A stretch of 64,000 nt of DNA from Chitinophagales bacterium (GCA_016786765.1 JAEUUZ010000003.1:186001-250000); one strand, 5' to 3'. Positions 17,011 through 26,054 are shown, numbered from the stretch's first letter. Notes: generated from the sequence alone by a model not told the origin. Program-made: numbers and translations.

Positions 17011-18366
17011 CTGTTTTTGGTTCCGGTAGCCGGCTTTTCTCAATCCGAAATGGTTAAACGTTGCATCCCACTAATCGCAGCACAGAAGTTTGTTGAAGTG
17101 GATAAGTTCGTAGATTCTATTCTGCTTTCGAACCCTAAAGAGCCTGATGCATGGATGATGAAAGGGAATTCAATTTTAAACAGGCATTTACTGAGCTTAA
17201 ATAGTAACCCAATTATTACACAAGCCGATGAAGATATTCTATCCATAGAGGCCAACGGCTTAAACAGTCCTCCCCAAATTCCTGAGAAAAAGGTAATAGA
17301 CAGTGTGGAACAATATTGGAAGAAAACCCTTGCTGCCGACAGCACTCGTGAAGATGTGTATATGGGTCTTTGTACGGTTTATGGGATGAGTATGCAAACG
17401 GATAAATTACTCTCTTGTTTGCCGGTACTCAAAAAGCATTCGCGAAAAGGTGTACAACTCGCCTATCTTATGGAAGACTATGCTAGACTTTTACGCGAGC
17501 GAGGTAAAGTGATTGACGCACAGAAGGTGTTTGGAGTCATTACCACTATGTATCCAAAAGAATCCGGCATTTGGAGCGATTGGGCCGGTGAATGCTTGTT
17601 GAATGCCGATCTAAAAGGGGCTGTGGAGAAGGCTGATAAAGCAATGCAATGTAAGGCGATAGATGAGGCAACCCGTGAAAATTTGATTGCTATCTATTTG
17701 TATGCGCAACAGCCGGAAAAGGCAGTGAAAGCAATTGAGCTTTACCAAAAGAGCGATACAAGTTATACTTATGCGCCTCTTTACCTTGCGTTATATGGTT
17801 TTGCCATAGATGATACCCTTTGGAAAAGTAGAATTACTAAGTTAATGACCGACAGTAAGTATCAATCCGATACAAATGAAGTTGTTCAGGTGTGTAAGTT
17901 TCTTTCGTCTTCAGTATATAGCGGAAAGAACTACGACATAACAATGGCTATGCTTTCAGCGCCATTAAACAATTTTTGTTCTTGGTCTGTGATTCATCGG
18001 GCGAAAAAAGAGTTTCCCGATTCCGCCAATGTTCAGCTTATTGCCGCAGAGTTTTATCTAAATGGAAAAAACTATGCATATGCTAATTCTATTTTCAAAA
18101 AAGCGCAAACATTAAAAATGGATAGCATAAACCGTTCCGACATGAACATGGTTTATGCATATTCTTCGTATCGGGCAGACGATAAACCTACTGCCACAGC
18201 ATTGTTTAATAGTATTTCAGCAGATGATAATCTGTTTAAACGGCAAGCTGCTTTATATTTTTTAGGGAAAATGAGTTTGCCGAATACTTTTTTGCTTAAA
18301 AAGTTGGTGGCGGAGAAACAAAAAACGAAGTATTATTATTTAGGCCAATTATTGTTGGATAGGTAA
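16990..18366 (+). CDS. Exported TPR-like repeat protein, unknown function
   Basis: The 458-residue protein has a signal peptide (RYFFFLFLVPVAGFSQ, cleavage probably after FS) and then is helix-rich with TPR-like periodicity. Examples are PKEPDAWMMKGNSILNRHL, KVIDAQKVFGVITTMYPKESGIWSDWAGECLL and YAYANSIFKKAQTLK. The start at 16990 gives an intact signal peptide and is preferred to a later Met, even though this ATG lies in a terminator-shaped hairpin. Such proteins usually scaffold protein interactions in the periplasm. No specific partner can be read. Its 3' end almost abuts the minus-strand terminator of the convergent small gene. Confidence 0.75.
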   Translation: MKRYFFFLFLVPVAGFSQSEMVKRCIPLIAAQKFVEVDKFVDSILLSNPKEPDAWMMKGNSILNRHLLSLNSNPIITQADEDILSIEANGLNSPPQIPEKKVIDSVEQYWKKTLAADSTREDVYMGLCTVYGMSMQTDKLLSCLPVLKKHSRKGVQLAYLMEDYARLLRERGKVIDAQKVFGVITTMYPKESGIWSDWAGECLLNADLKGAVEKADKAMQCKAIDEATRENLIAIYLYAQQPEKAVKAIELYQKSDTSYTYAPLYLALYGFAIDDTLWKSRITKLMTDSKYQSDTNEVVQVCKFLSSSVYSGKNYDITMAMLSAPLNNFCSWSVIHRAKKEFPDSANVQLIAAEFYLNGKNYAYANSIFKKAQTLKMDSINRSDMNMVYAYSSYRADDKPTATALFNSISADDNLFKRQAALYFLGKMSLPNTFLLKKLVAEKQKTKYYYLGQLLLDR

Positions 18367-18370
18367 AAAT

Positions 18371-18393
18371 AAAAAAGCGCAGATGAACTGCGC
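18371..18393 (-). terminator. Rho-independent terminator of the 133-residue exported protein gene
   Basis: On the minus strand GCGCAG-ttcat-CTGCGC (18377-18393) is followed by six T residues (18371-18376). It lies 31 bases after the stop of the gene at 18424-18825 and just beyond the stop of the convergent repeat-protein gene. Confidence 0.8.
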
Positions 18394-18423
18394 CTTCTAT
18401 AACTAAACCCTAACCGAGTTTTC

Positions 18424-18825
18424 TCAGTGCAAAGCTACAAGCTGCACCGGAGCATAAGTTTTGGTAACACCGTCTTTTGCAATAGTTTTAACTCTATAGT
18501 ATACATCAGCAGTAGCCGGTAACGGGAATCTGTCTGAATTTCTTAAATAGTCGCCATCAACAATTTTTTGAGAAGCCACATCAATCGTTTTACATGCCGT
18601 GAAGTTTTGCATGTTATCGCCACTTCTTTCAATGATGATTTGCTCCATGTCGGCCAAGTATTGCGATTGAATATGAACAATCACTTCGCCCTTAACTCGC
18701 TCTAAGTCTAAGTTAATATCATAGCTGTTGTTTTTGAACATATGTTTCTCTGGTGCCGGTCCTCCAGCAAAAATGTTAAGAGAGAATAATAATCCTAGTC
18801 CGAGTGTGATAGTAAACTTTTTCAT
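18424..18825 (-). CDS. Small exported protein, unknown function
   Basis: The 133-residue protein has a signal peptide (KKFTITLGLGLLFSLNIFAGG) and a mature part of about 110 residues rich in beta strands. It reads VIVHIQSQYLADMEQIIIERSGD..FTACKTIDV and ends with DVYYRVKTIAKDGVTKTYAPVQLV. The strand pattern, with an IIIERS strand and a YYRVK strand, resembles a single fibronectin-III-like domain of the kind that precedes T9SS tails, but here no tail follows. It has its own terminator and diverges from the biotin carrier gene. The function is unknown. Confidence 0.7.
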   Translation of the reverse strand: MKKFTITLGLGLLFSLNIFAGGPAPEKHMFKNNSYDINLDLERVKGEVIVHIQSQYLADMEQIIIERSGDNMQNFTACKTIDVASQKIVDGDYLRNSDRFPLPATADVYYRVKTIAKDGVTKTYAPVQLVALH

Positions 18826-18949
18826 GGTGCTATATTTTAGAGACTAAATAATGTTTATGCTAGTATTTACGCCCCCGATTAAAGAATGTTTCACTTTCGG
18901 CAAAAAAAAATTAATCTTTTTTTAGCTTCGGGCAAATAAAGGTGGCGAT

Positions 18950-19438
18950 ATGATAAAAGCAACGATAAATGGTGGGCGTCAGCTTACCATAGACAGCAAT
19001 TCAATAGATGGGCTGGAACGCGCAATAGAATTGGTTCAGGTGGGCGAAAACAACTATAGTTTACTGTTGGATAACGTATCGTATAATGCGCAAATGGTCA
19101 GCTACAACAAAGAGGAAAAAAAGTTGGTTTTATTGGTAAACGGGAATGAATATGAGGTATCCATTAAAGATAAAACGGATATTCTGTTGCAGGAAATGGG
19201 CATTAATGTAACCTCTGTGGCAAAACATAACTTGTTTAAAGCTCCCATGCCGGGTTTAATAAGAACAATTGTAGCTACAGAAGGACAAGCCGTTAAAAAA
19301 GGGGACGTTATCCTCATTTTAGAGGCCATGAAAATGGAAAATGCGCTAAAATCACCTGCAGATTTAGTGGTGAAGAACATAAAAGTACAACAAGGACAGG
19401 CCGTAGAAAAAAATCAACTCTTAATAGAGTTTGAATAG
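18950..19438 (+). CDS. Biotin carboxyl carrier protein subunit (biotinyl domain)
   Basis: The 162-residue protein has an N-terminal half of unclear fold and a C-terminal biotinyl domain (about 88-162). The biotinylation motif EAMKMEN places the modified lysine at residue 128. The flanking FKAPMPGLIRTIVATEGQAVKKGD and VQQGQAVEKNQLLIEFE strands complete the barrel. This form is annotated in Bacteroidota as a carrier of acyl-CoA carboxylases such as acetyl- or propionyl-CoA carboxylase. The biotin carboxylase and carboxyltransferase genes are not adjacent, so the substrate is undefined. The gene meets glpD tail to tail with a 2-base gap. Confidence 0.88.
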   Translation: MIKATINGGRQLTIDSNSIDGLERAIELVQVGENNYSLLLDNVSYNAQMVSYNKEEKKLVLLVNGNEYEVSIKDKTDILLQEMGINVTSVAKHNLFKAPMPGLIRTIVATEGQAVKKGDVILILEAMKMENALKSPADLVVKNIKVQQGQAVEKNQLLIEFE

Positions 19439-19440
19439 TT

Positions 19441-21066
19441 TTAGTTGAAATGCGTAGCGTTTTGAATCGCTTCGTTTAATAGTCGTTCTTCTTCGGCTCT
19501 TTTATCGGAACTCCATTCCAATTGCTCTCCTATAAATGAAAGAATGATTTCTTTTGCTTTTTGAAGTTCCACCATGTCAAAAAACAACATGCCCGATCTT
19601 CGTATAGCAAAGTCGGTGGCCGACTGTACCATCTCTTTTCGGATACAATAGCTGATTTCAGCCTTCAAAGGCCCGTTAGCATCAGTTTTAAAGCATTCTT
19701 TATAGCCTTCGATAATTTCAGGAGTGTTTGATCCGTAGCGGAACACCCATTTTTTAATGGTTTTTAAATCCAGCCCTGATTCATTCTGCAACGTTTCAAC
19801 GTAAGTCGCAATTTCTTGTTCAGACGAAAAATTTCCTCCGCTCAATTTATAGTTAGCGGTGCTGCATTTCGCAGGCGATGCCGGATTTATTTGTTTTTGA
19901 ATCAAGTTCACGATTTTATCGGCCATTAACCGATACCCTGTAAGTTTACCTCCGGCAATAGAGATAAGTCCAGATTTCGAAATGATGATTTCATCTTTTC
20001 TCGATAATTCGGAAGGCGATTTACCGTCTTCGTGAATGAGCGGGCGTAAGCCGGCCCAACTGGAAACGAGGTCTTCCTCCTTTAGTGCTAAACTTGGAAA
20101 TAGATTGTTCACGGCTCGAATGAGATAGTCAACATCCTCTTTCGAGGCCAGTGGATTATCAATGTCTTGGTTGTAGACTGTATCGGTTGTGCCCACATAT
20201 GTAATTCCATCGCGCGGAATAGCAAAAATCATTCTGCCGTCTTCTACATCAAAATAAACCGCTTGTTGCAGGGGTAGTTTTTCATAAGGGAAAACAATAT
20301 GCACTCCTTTTGTTAACTGAAGGCGTTTGCCGAACAACGATTGATCAGCTTTTCGAATAAGATCAACCCCCGGACCGCAAGCATTAACAACAGTTTTGGC
20401 GCTCACATTATATGTGTTTCCGGTAATTGCGTCTACGATAGTTGTGCCTGTAATTACACCATCGCTATTGTAAACAAAGGATTCAGCTTTTGCATAATTT
20501 AAACACGTTGCTCCTTCATGAATTGCACTTTTGGCCAATTCAATAACAAGTCGGGCATCATCGGTGCGGTATTCGTAATACAATCCTCCTCCAGTAAGTT
20601 TTGATGCATTGAGGAGTTTTTCGTGCTGCAGGGTCTCTTCTTTAGACAGCATTTTTCTGCGCTCCTTTTTTTTCACACCGGCTAGAATATCATAAACAAG
20701 CAAACCTAAAGAAGAAGAGTTTTTGCCAAGTGAACCGTTTTTGATTATAGGCAAAAGCATTTTTTCGGGACGTACGATGTGTAGTGCATTGTTGTATACA
20801 ATTGCCCTTTCACTACCCACATCTTTTACCAGCTTTAGCTCCAGTTGTTTGAGGTAACGAAGGCCACCATGTATGAGCTTTGTGGACCGACTGCTGGTGC
20901 CCGAAGCGAAATCGCTTTTTTCGATAAGCAATGTTTTAATTCCACGAAGTGCAGCGTCTAGGGCAATACCACAACCGGTTATGCCTCCGCCAATAATGAG
21001 CAGGTCGAATTCCTGGTTAGCAATCGTTTCAAAGGTATTAGCGCGTGACTTCTTATTTGATGGCAT
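19441..21066 (-). CDS. glpD: Glycerol-3-phosphate dehydrogenase/oxidase (FAD)
   Basis: The 541-residue flavoprotein should oxidise sn-glycerol 3-phosphate to dihydroxyacetone phosphate. The FAD-binding motif FDLLIIGGGITGCGIALDAALRG is near the N-terminus, followed by SGTSSRSTKLIHGGLRYL, the GlpD/GlpO substrate-site segment. IPRDGITYVGTTDT, SWAGLRPLI and SIAGGKLTGYRLMAD are further conserved blocks. A C-terminal helical domain (about 400-541) completes the family length. The N-terminus is basic and not an export signal. It is the last gene of a minus-strand run that begins with two S41 proteases; the 58-base gap to the ArsR-type gene allows co-transcription. Confidence 0.93.
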   Translation of the reverse strand: MPSNKKSRANTFETIANQEFDLLIIGGGITGCGIALDAALRGIKTLLIEKSDFASGTSSRSTKLIHGGLRYLKQLELKLVKDVGSERAIVYNNALHIVRPEKMLLPIIKNGSLGKNSSSLGLLVYDILAGVKKKERRKMLSKEETLQHEKLLNASKLTGGGLYYEYRTDDARLVIELAKSAIHEGATCLNYAKAESFVYNSDGVITGTTIVDAITGNTYNVSAKTVVNACGPGVDLIRKADQSLFGKRLQLTKGVHIVFPYEKLPLQQAVYFDVEDGRMIFAIPRDGITYVGTTDTVYNQDIDNPLASKEDVDYLIRAVNNLFPSLALKEEDLVSSWAGLRPLIHEDGKSPSELSRKDEIIISKSGLISIAGGKLTGYRLMADKIVNLIQKQINPASPAKCSTANYKLSGGNFSSEQEIATYVETLQNESGLDLKTIKKWVFRYGSNTPEIIEGYKECFKTDANGPLKAEISYCIRKEMVQSATDFAIRRSGMLFFDMVELQKAKEIILSFIGEQLEWSSDKRAEEERLLNEAIQNATHFN

Positions 21067-21124
21067 TGTTATCGTTCAGTATGTGCCGAGTGGGCAGTTT
21101 AGCCAACAAAAGTAACCCTTTAAA

Positions 21125-21433
21125 TCAATCTATGAAGAAAGAATTCAACGCGTTTTGTATTTTTTCGAAAAGTGAAAAATTGATGGAATAGAATCGTTCT
21201 TTTTTATCTTTTCGAACCACAACTAAATGCGTGTCTTTAAGAATTTTCAGTTGTTGCGAAGTAACAGATTGCGGTATATCCAATACATGATAGATGCTTT
21301 GTACATTTGTTTCCACCTTCTTATTGATGAAGTTCAAAATCTCTATTCGTAATGGATGTGCAACGGCTCGCAATACGCTATGCGATTGCTCTAGCTTTTT
21401 TTCATCGAACCGTTTTTTTGTAGTATTACCCAT
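21125..21433 (-). CDS. ArsR-type winged-helix regulator
   Basis: The 102-residue protein is a compact winged helix. LRAVAHPLRIEILNFI is the typical ArsR entry, IPQSVTSQQLKILKDTHLVVVRKDKKERFYSIN the recognition helix and wing. It contains no cysteine, so it lacks the classic metal site and probably senses something else or acts constitutively. It lies 45 bases after a second ArsR-type gene of about the same size and shares the HPLR..I pattern with it, so the two look like an old tandem duplication. Its position just upstream of glpD suggests a possible target, but this is only inference. Confidence 0.85.
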   Translation of the reverse strand: MGNTTKKRFDEKKLEQSHSVLRAVAHPLRIEILNFINKKVETNVQSIYHVLDIPQSVTSQQLKILKDTHLVVVRKDKKERFYSINFSLFEKIQNALNSFFID

Positions 21434-21478
21434 CTTTCTCCAACAAAAGAAAGAAAAAACTGAGAATAGCGATAAAAA

Positions 21479-21826
21479 TTATTGCGCTAATTGTTCAACC
21501 AATTTAGCAATCTCTTGCATTCTTGTATGGTTGATAGAATAGTAAATGAATTTGCCGTCTCTTTCGGTGTTCAATACATCTGCTTTTCTAAGGATGGCAA
21601 GATGTTGTGATGCCACAGATTGTTCTATACGCAAACGAATGTAAATTTCGGTAACTGTCATTTTTCCTTTCCCTTCAATTAACGACATGATTTCTTTGCG
21701 CAATGGGTGGTTAACAGCTCTTAATGTAAGTACAGCGCGCTTTAGTGTTGAATAGTTAAGTAAGATTTTGTTATCTGCTTCAGTGTTGGTTAGTTCAAGT
21801 ACATGAGCCTCATTTTTAGTACGCAT
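21479..21826 (-). CDS. ArsR-type winged-helix regulator
   Basis: The 115-residue protein has a winged helix spanning about residues 30-105 (LRAVNHPLRKEIMSLI, RIEQSVASQHLAILRKADVLNTERDGKFIYYSIN). Like its neighbour it has no cysteine, and so no thiol-based metal site. The N-terminal extension of about 25 residues is longer than in the downstream paralogue. It lies 48 bases after tsaB on the same strand. The two regulators could form heterodimers or have separate targets. Binding-site dyads were not identified near them. Confidence 0.85.
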   Translation of the reverse strand: MRTKNEAHVLELTNTEADNKILLNYSTLKRAVLTLRAVNHPLRKEIMSLIEGKGKMTVTEIYIRLRIEQSVASQHLAILRKADVLNTERDGKFIYYSINHTRMQEIAKLVEQLAQ

Positions 21827-21874
21827 AGCTTTCGTTTTTTATTCAATAATGGTTAGATGTTTATCAATCGAGGT

Positions 21875-22549
21875 TTAGAAATTCTTACCAAAACCGGTCA
21901 TATAGAATGGTTCGAATAATAAATTGTCTTCAAATACGTTTTTTTCAAATTTTGAAAAAGCCAATTCACATCCATTTGATGAAACATATTCAAAATAAAC
22001 AATAATTATGCCAAATGAGCGGAATGTGGCTGTGGTAGAATCGGTTAAATTGAAAAAACCGGCCGTTGGTTGATTGTCAGCTTTCTTGATTTTTTCAGCT
22101 ACCTCATTCAACCCGCCAACGCTTTCTTCCACTAACACTTCCAAGCGTGGATTATACATAGCATAGTAAACTGCGTCTTTTCTGGCTTGGATTAGCGGAA
22201 CAAATGTGGTATCAATGTTTGCGTCAATTTCGCTACGCATCCGCCAAGCTAGCGATTGGAGCGATGACACAGCGATTAGCGGCTTATCGGCTGTAAAACA
22301 GAGGCCTTTAGCAACCGCAGTGCCTATTCTGAGGCCGGTGTAGGACCCCGGACCTTTACTAATAGCAATAGCATCTATTTGTTGCAGGGTATAACCTGTT
22401 TCTGCTAATAATTCTCGAATCAAAACGGTAAGTACAGCAGCATGTTTGTTGGGTAAAACCTCTTTGCGTTCTCTAATCAAAATACCATTTAAAGAAATAC
22501 AAACCGAACAAGTAGGCCCACCGGTTTCAATATTCAGAATCAGTGCCAC
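21875..22549 (-). CDS. tsaB: tRNA threonylcarbamoyladenosine biosynthesis protein TsaB
   Basis: The 224-residue protein has the ASKHA-fold N-terminus ALILNIETGGPTCSVCISLNG and the diagnostic segment AIAISKGPGSYTGLRIGTAVAKGLCF followed by VSSLQSLAW. TsaB pairs with TsaD and TsaE to make t6A37 in ANN-decoding tRNAs. The length matches bacterial TsaB. The start lies 3 bases after the stop of the upstream S41 protease gene, so translation is probably coupled. The expected partners tsaD and tsaE are not in this window. Confidence 0.92.
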   Translation of the reverse strand: MALILNIETGGPTCSVCISLNGILIRERKEVLPNKHAAVLTVLIRELLAETGYTLQQIDAIAISKGPGSYTGLRIGTAVAKGLCFTADKPLIAVSSLQSLAWRMRSEIDANIDTTFVPLIQARKDAVYYAMYNPRLEVLVEESVGGLNEVAEKIKKADNQPTAGFFNLTDSTTATFRSFGIIIVYFEYVSSNGCELAFSKFEKNVFEDNLLFEPFYMTGFGKNF

Positions 22550-22552
22550 AGA

Positions 22553-24196
22553 TTACTTTTTTGACGTTAGCAGTTCGTTGTATTCTTTAGGGTTGGCCAA
22601 GAGCTGTAAGGCTTTTTTAACCCATGGGTCAGATTGCAGAGACTTCTCGATTTTTCCATGAATGTAGAAATAGCGATTGCAGATTTCGTTTTCCAATAAA
22701 GTGCATATTTCCGCTTTGTTGGCGATAACATCTTTTTGCTTCGCTTTACTCAGACTCGCTAATGATTCTTCATAAGCGGGTTTGATGGCATCGTAATATT
22801 TTTCCTCACTTGTGGTTTCTTTCAGTTTTGCAAAGAGCTTATCGGTTGCTGACGTGTAGGTAAAGTTTTTTGATTGTACAAAAGCCACGAATTCTTCAAA
22901 ATCTTTGTCGGATAATTTGAATTTATCGGGATCCTCGATGGATTCGTGTTTAGAGCGATATAGTGAAGCAAAATCGAATAATAAATGCTGTTTTGCGAGT
23001 GCATCAACAACGGGGCTGTGCTCGGGTTTTTCAATTAGCACATCCGGATCAATTCCTCCTCCATCAAACACTTTTCTATTGCCGGCTGTACGGAATTCGT
23101 GTTTCAACGAATCGGGAATTTTTTTCACACTGCCATCTGCATTTCTTTCCGCATAGTTAATGGCTTGAATACACCTGCCTGAAGGAATGTAATACTTAGC
23201 TGTAGTCACTTTCAGCATGGTACCGTAAGAGAGGTTTTTAGTTACTTGAACTAATCCTTTTCCATAGGTTTTTTGTCCCAATATCACACCCCTATCATAA
23301 TCTTGAATACACCCCGAAACAATTTCTGATGCAGATGCTGATTTATTATCGGTAATCACAACTATTGGGATTTTAGTGTCCACCGGATCATTTAGTGTTT
23401 TAAACGTAGAATTCCACTCAGCTACTTTCCCCTTCGTTGTAACAACGAGTTTGTTTTTCTCTACAAACAGGTTTACAATGTTTACGGCCTCGTTGAGCAA
23501 ACCACCCGGATTTCCGCGCAAATCTATGATCAAACTTTTCATGCCGGGGTTTTCTTTTTTCAACGATTGAAATGCGTCTTTTACATCTTTGCCTGCATCC
23601 GGATTGAAAATTTTCAAATTGATTAACCCCGTTTCTTTGTTCAACATGCCGAAAAAAGGAACGTTGGTTTCGTGGAATTCTTGGCGTTTAACGGTTACTT
23701 CTTCCGTTTTGCCATTTACTCGTTGCAGTGTAAGGGCTATGGTTGTTCCTGCTTCTCCTTTTAGGGCTTTACTTACATCGTCAAAACTTTTTCCGGCAGT
23801 TGATTTTCCGTCTATGGCAATCATCTTATCGCCTGAAACAATACCTGCTTTATCGGCCGGTAAATCTTTAATAAGGTCGGTAATTACAGGTGTTTTATCG
23901 AACAACTCAAAATAAATACCAATGCCGGTGAGCTTTTCAGAGTTTTGAATTCTTGAATTTTCAATTTGCGATTCAGAATAATAATTAGTGTAAGGGTCTA
24001 ACTGTTTCAACATACCGTCAAGGCATGCACGCATTAATTTTGACGGTTCAGTTTCGTCAACATACACGTTGTTTATTTCCTTGAACAATGCACCGAAAAT
24101 GTCGAGCTGTTTCGATAATTCGAAAAAGGAATTTCCGGCACTGGTTAGCACTACAATGAGCGTTAGTCCTGCTATAATGGATGCGATCTTCTTCAT
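22553..24196 (-). CDS. S41 family C-terminal processing peptidase (second of a tandem pair)
   Basis: The 547-residue protein has an N-terminal hydrophobic segment (ASIIAGLTLIVVLTSAG), a PDZ domain (about 85-170, GIGIYFELFDKTPVITDLIKDLPADKAGI...GDKMIAIDGKS) and an S41 domain. LIIDLRGNPGGLLNEAVNIVNLF and DNKSASASEIVSGCI carry the catalytic Ser near residue 288, and GQKTYGKGLVQ the catalytic Lys. It should be a periplasmic Tsp/CtpA-type endoprotease that trims C-termini or degrades envelope proteins. It is closely related to the gene 25 bases upstream on the same strand, and the pair lies directly before tsaB. Confidence 0.92.
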   Translation of the reverse strand: MKKIASIIAGLTLIVVLTSAGNSFFELSKQLDIFGALFKEINNVYVDETEPSKLMRACLDGMLKQLDPYTNYYSESQIENSRIQNSEKLTGIGIYFELFDKTPVITDLIKDLPADKAGIVSGDKMIAIDGKSTAGKSFDDVSKALKGEAGTTIALTLQRVNGKTEEVTVKRQEFHETNVPFFGMLNKETGLINLKIFNPDAGKDVKDAFQSLKKENPGMKSLIIDLRGNPGGLLNEAVNIVNLFVEKNKLVVTTKGKVAEWNSTFKTLNDPVDTKIPIVVITDNKSASASEIVSGCIQDYDRGVILGQKTYGKGLVQVTKNLSYGTMLKVTTAKYYIPSGRCIQAINYAERNADGSVKKIPDSLKHEFRTAGNRKVFDGGGIDPDVLIEKPEHSPVVDALAKQHLLFDFASLYRSKHESIEDPDKFKLSDKDFEEFVAFVQSKNFTYTSATDKLFAKLKETTSEEKYYDAIKPAYEESLASLSKAKQKDVIANKAEICTLLENEICNRYFYIHGKIEKSLQSDPWVKKALQLLANPKEYNELLTSKK

Positions 24197-24221
24197 GAAT
24201 ATGCGTTTCGTGCGTTTGATG

Positions 24222-25925
24222 TTATTTTTTTACCTGCAAAAGCTCTTGTAATTTGGCTTTGTCCTTCAATAGTTCAATCGATTTGAGCACTTCCGGATCT
24301 GTTTTTACAGTAGCTTCAATTCTACCGGTATTCAAATAATAATGCGATGCAATTTCTTGTTCCAACATTTCTTTCAACACCTTTTTTTCTTTCATTAAAT
24401 CTTGCTTCTTGTCGTGTTCGAGTTTTTGCTTCATTTGCTCGTAGTCGCTTTTAAAGGCGTCAAATGTTTTTTCTTTTTCGGCAGTGGCCTTCAACTCTTC
24501 CAATAGTTTTTCGCTCGAGGTAGAATATTTAAAGTCTTTTTTCTCAGACACATATTTCACAAAATCTAAATATTCGGCATCGGTGAGCGAAAAGTTTTTG
24601 GCGGAAGGAATAGCTTCGTGTGCAGTGCGATACTTTTGCGCATAGTCGAAGAATACGCTTTGCACATAAAGCGCGATAGCAATTTGAGATATTTTTTCTT
24701 CTTCCGTTTTCACATCCGGGTCTATACCTACACCATCGTATACAATTCTGCCTCCTTTGGTTTTGAAAGCAACTTTAAGCGAATCGGCTTTTTTCTGAAC
24801 CGAACCATCTTCTTTCTTTTCAGCATAGTTGATGGCTTGTATACATCTTCCCGATGGGATATAATATTTGGCGGTAGTGATTTTCAATTTTGCATTGTAG
24901 GGTAAAGAATGGGTGGATTGTACAAGTCCTTTTCCAAAGGTGCGTTGACCCACAACAACAGCACGGTCTAAGTCTTGCATCGATCCGGTAACAATTTCTG
25001 CAGCCGAAGCAGAACCCCCATCGGCTAAAATCACCATTGGAATTTTAGTGTCTACAGGGTCGTTAAGTGTTATGTATTCTTTGTTCTGGTCTATAATTTT
25101 CCCTTTGGTGCTAACAATGGGGGTTCCTTTATCGATGAAACAGCTGGCTACATTGATAGCTTCATTTAGCAATCCCCCCGGGTTTCCTCTTAAATCGAAC
25201 ACTATCCCTTTGGCTTTATTTTTCGAAATCAAAGCAATCATTGCATTTCGAACTTCGGTACCTGCCCTTTCGGTAAAGCCGTTCAAGCGGATATAGCCAA
25301 TGTTTTCATCGAGCATACCGGAGTAGGGAACGTTTTTAATTTTGATTTCTTCTCGTACTAATGTTATAGGCATTTCTTTTTCAGTGCCATCACTTTGCAA
25401 TCGCGCTATTTTTAGCATTAGGGAAGTGCCGGCTTTTCCTCGCAAATGTTTACTTACATCATCGGAGTTGGATTTGCGCATAGATTTACCGTCTATCTCC
25501 AAAATTTTATCTCCCGGGCGAAGACCGGATTTTGCTGCAGGAAAGCCCTCATAAGGATCGGTGATAATAACAAAATCGTTTCTTGTACCTATCAACGAGC
25601 CAATACCGCCATACCGTCCAGTAGTTTGTTGTCGGTATTCTTGAATATTATCTTCAGGAATATAATCAGTATAGGGGTCTAAGGAGCTACACATCTCGTA
25701 GATGCCTGATTGTATCAGCTTTTCCGGGTTTAATGTGTCAACGTAATAGGTGTTGAGTTCACGGTAAAGTGTAGTGAAAATATCGAGCTGCTTGGTGACC
25801 TCAAAAAAAGAATTAACAGGTGTTGCGGCAATTAAAACAAACAGCCCAACACCAATACTTGCTCCGGTAAACCAATGCTTGAAACGCAAACCCTTCATGC
25901 GGTATATATATTTAAGAATAAACAT
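24222..25925 (-). CDS. S41 family C-terminal processing peptidase (first of a tandem pair)
   Basis: The 567-residue protein has an N-terminal membrane or signal segment (WFTGASIGVGLFVLIAATPV), a PDZ domain (about 100-190, YGGIGSLIGTRNDFVIITDPYEGFPA...GDKILEIDGKS) and the S41 core. FDLRGNPGGLLNEAINVASCF and DGGSASAAEIVTGSM contain the nucleophile (about residue 307), and GQRTFGKGLVQ the general-base lysine. A long charged helical tail (about 470-567) follows. It is the first gene of a minus-strand run of six closely spaced genes ending with glpD. The high similarity to its neighbour indicates tandem duplication. The ATG chosen is the first; a Met at residue 10 (MKGLRFKHW) is equally plausible. 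Confidence 0.92.
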   Translation of the reverse strand: MFILKYIYRMKGLRFKHWFTGASIGVGLFVLIAATPVNSFFEVTKQLDIFTTLYRELNTYYVDTLNPEKLIQSGIYEMCSSLDPYTDYIPEDNIQEYRQQTTGRYGGIGSLIGTRNDFVIITDPYEGFPAAKSGLRPGDKILEIDGKSMRKSNSDDVSKHLRGKAGTSLMLKIARLQSDGTEKEMPITLVREEIKIKNVPYSGMLDENIGYIRLNGFTERAGTEVRNAMIALISKNKAKGIVFDLRGNPGGLLNEAINVASCFIDKGTPIVSTKGKIIDQNKEYITLNDPVDTKIPMVILADGGSASAAEIVTGSMQDLDRAVVVGQRTFGKGLVQSTHSLPYNAKLKITTAKYYIPSGRCIQAINYAEKKEDGSVQKKADSLKVAFKTKGGRIVYDGVGIDPDVKTEEEKISQIAIALYVQSVFFDYAQKYRTAHEAIPSAKNFSLTDAEYLDFVKYVSEKKDFKYSTSSEKLLEELKATAEKEKTFDAFKSDYEQMKQKLEHDKKQDLMKEKKVLKEMLEQEIASHYYLNTGRIEATVKTDPEVLKSIELLKDKAKLQELLQVKK

Positions 25926-25973
25926 AAAAATAAAAAACGAGAGCAGACTTTCTGTTAAGAAGAATTTGTAAAT

Positions 25974-26008
25974 AAAAAAGACCGCCTGTTGAACAGACAG
26001 TCTTTTTG
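25974..26008 (-). terminator. Rho-independent terminator of the lipoprotein gene pair
   Basis: The 14-bp stem AAAAAGACCGCCTG (25975-25988) with CAGACAGTCTTTTT (25994-26007) contains two mismatches and has a TTGAA loop. It lies about 47 bases after the stop of the lipoprotein gene at 26055 and before the promoter region of the S41 gene run. The run of A and T on both sides makes it potentially bidirectional. Confidence 0.8.
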
Positions 26009-26054
26009 GGTTGTGTGGCGGAACTAAATACGTGCCGCCATAAAAAGTGTTGAT

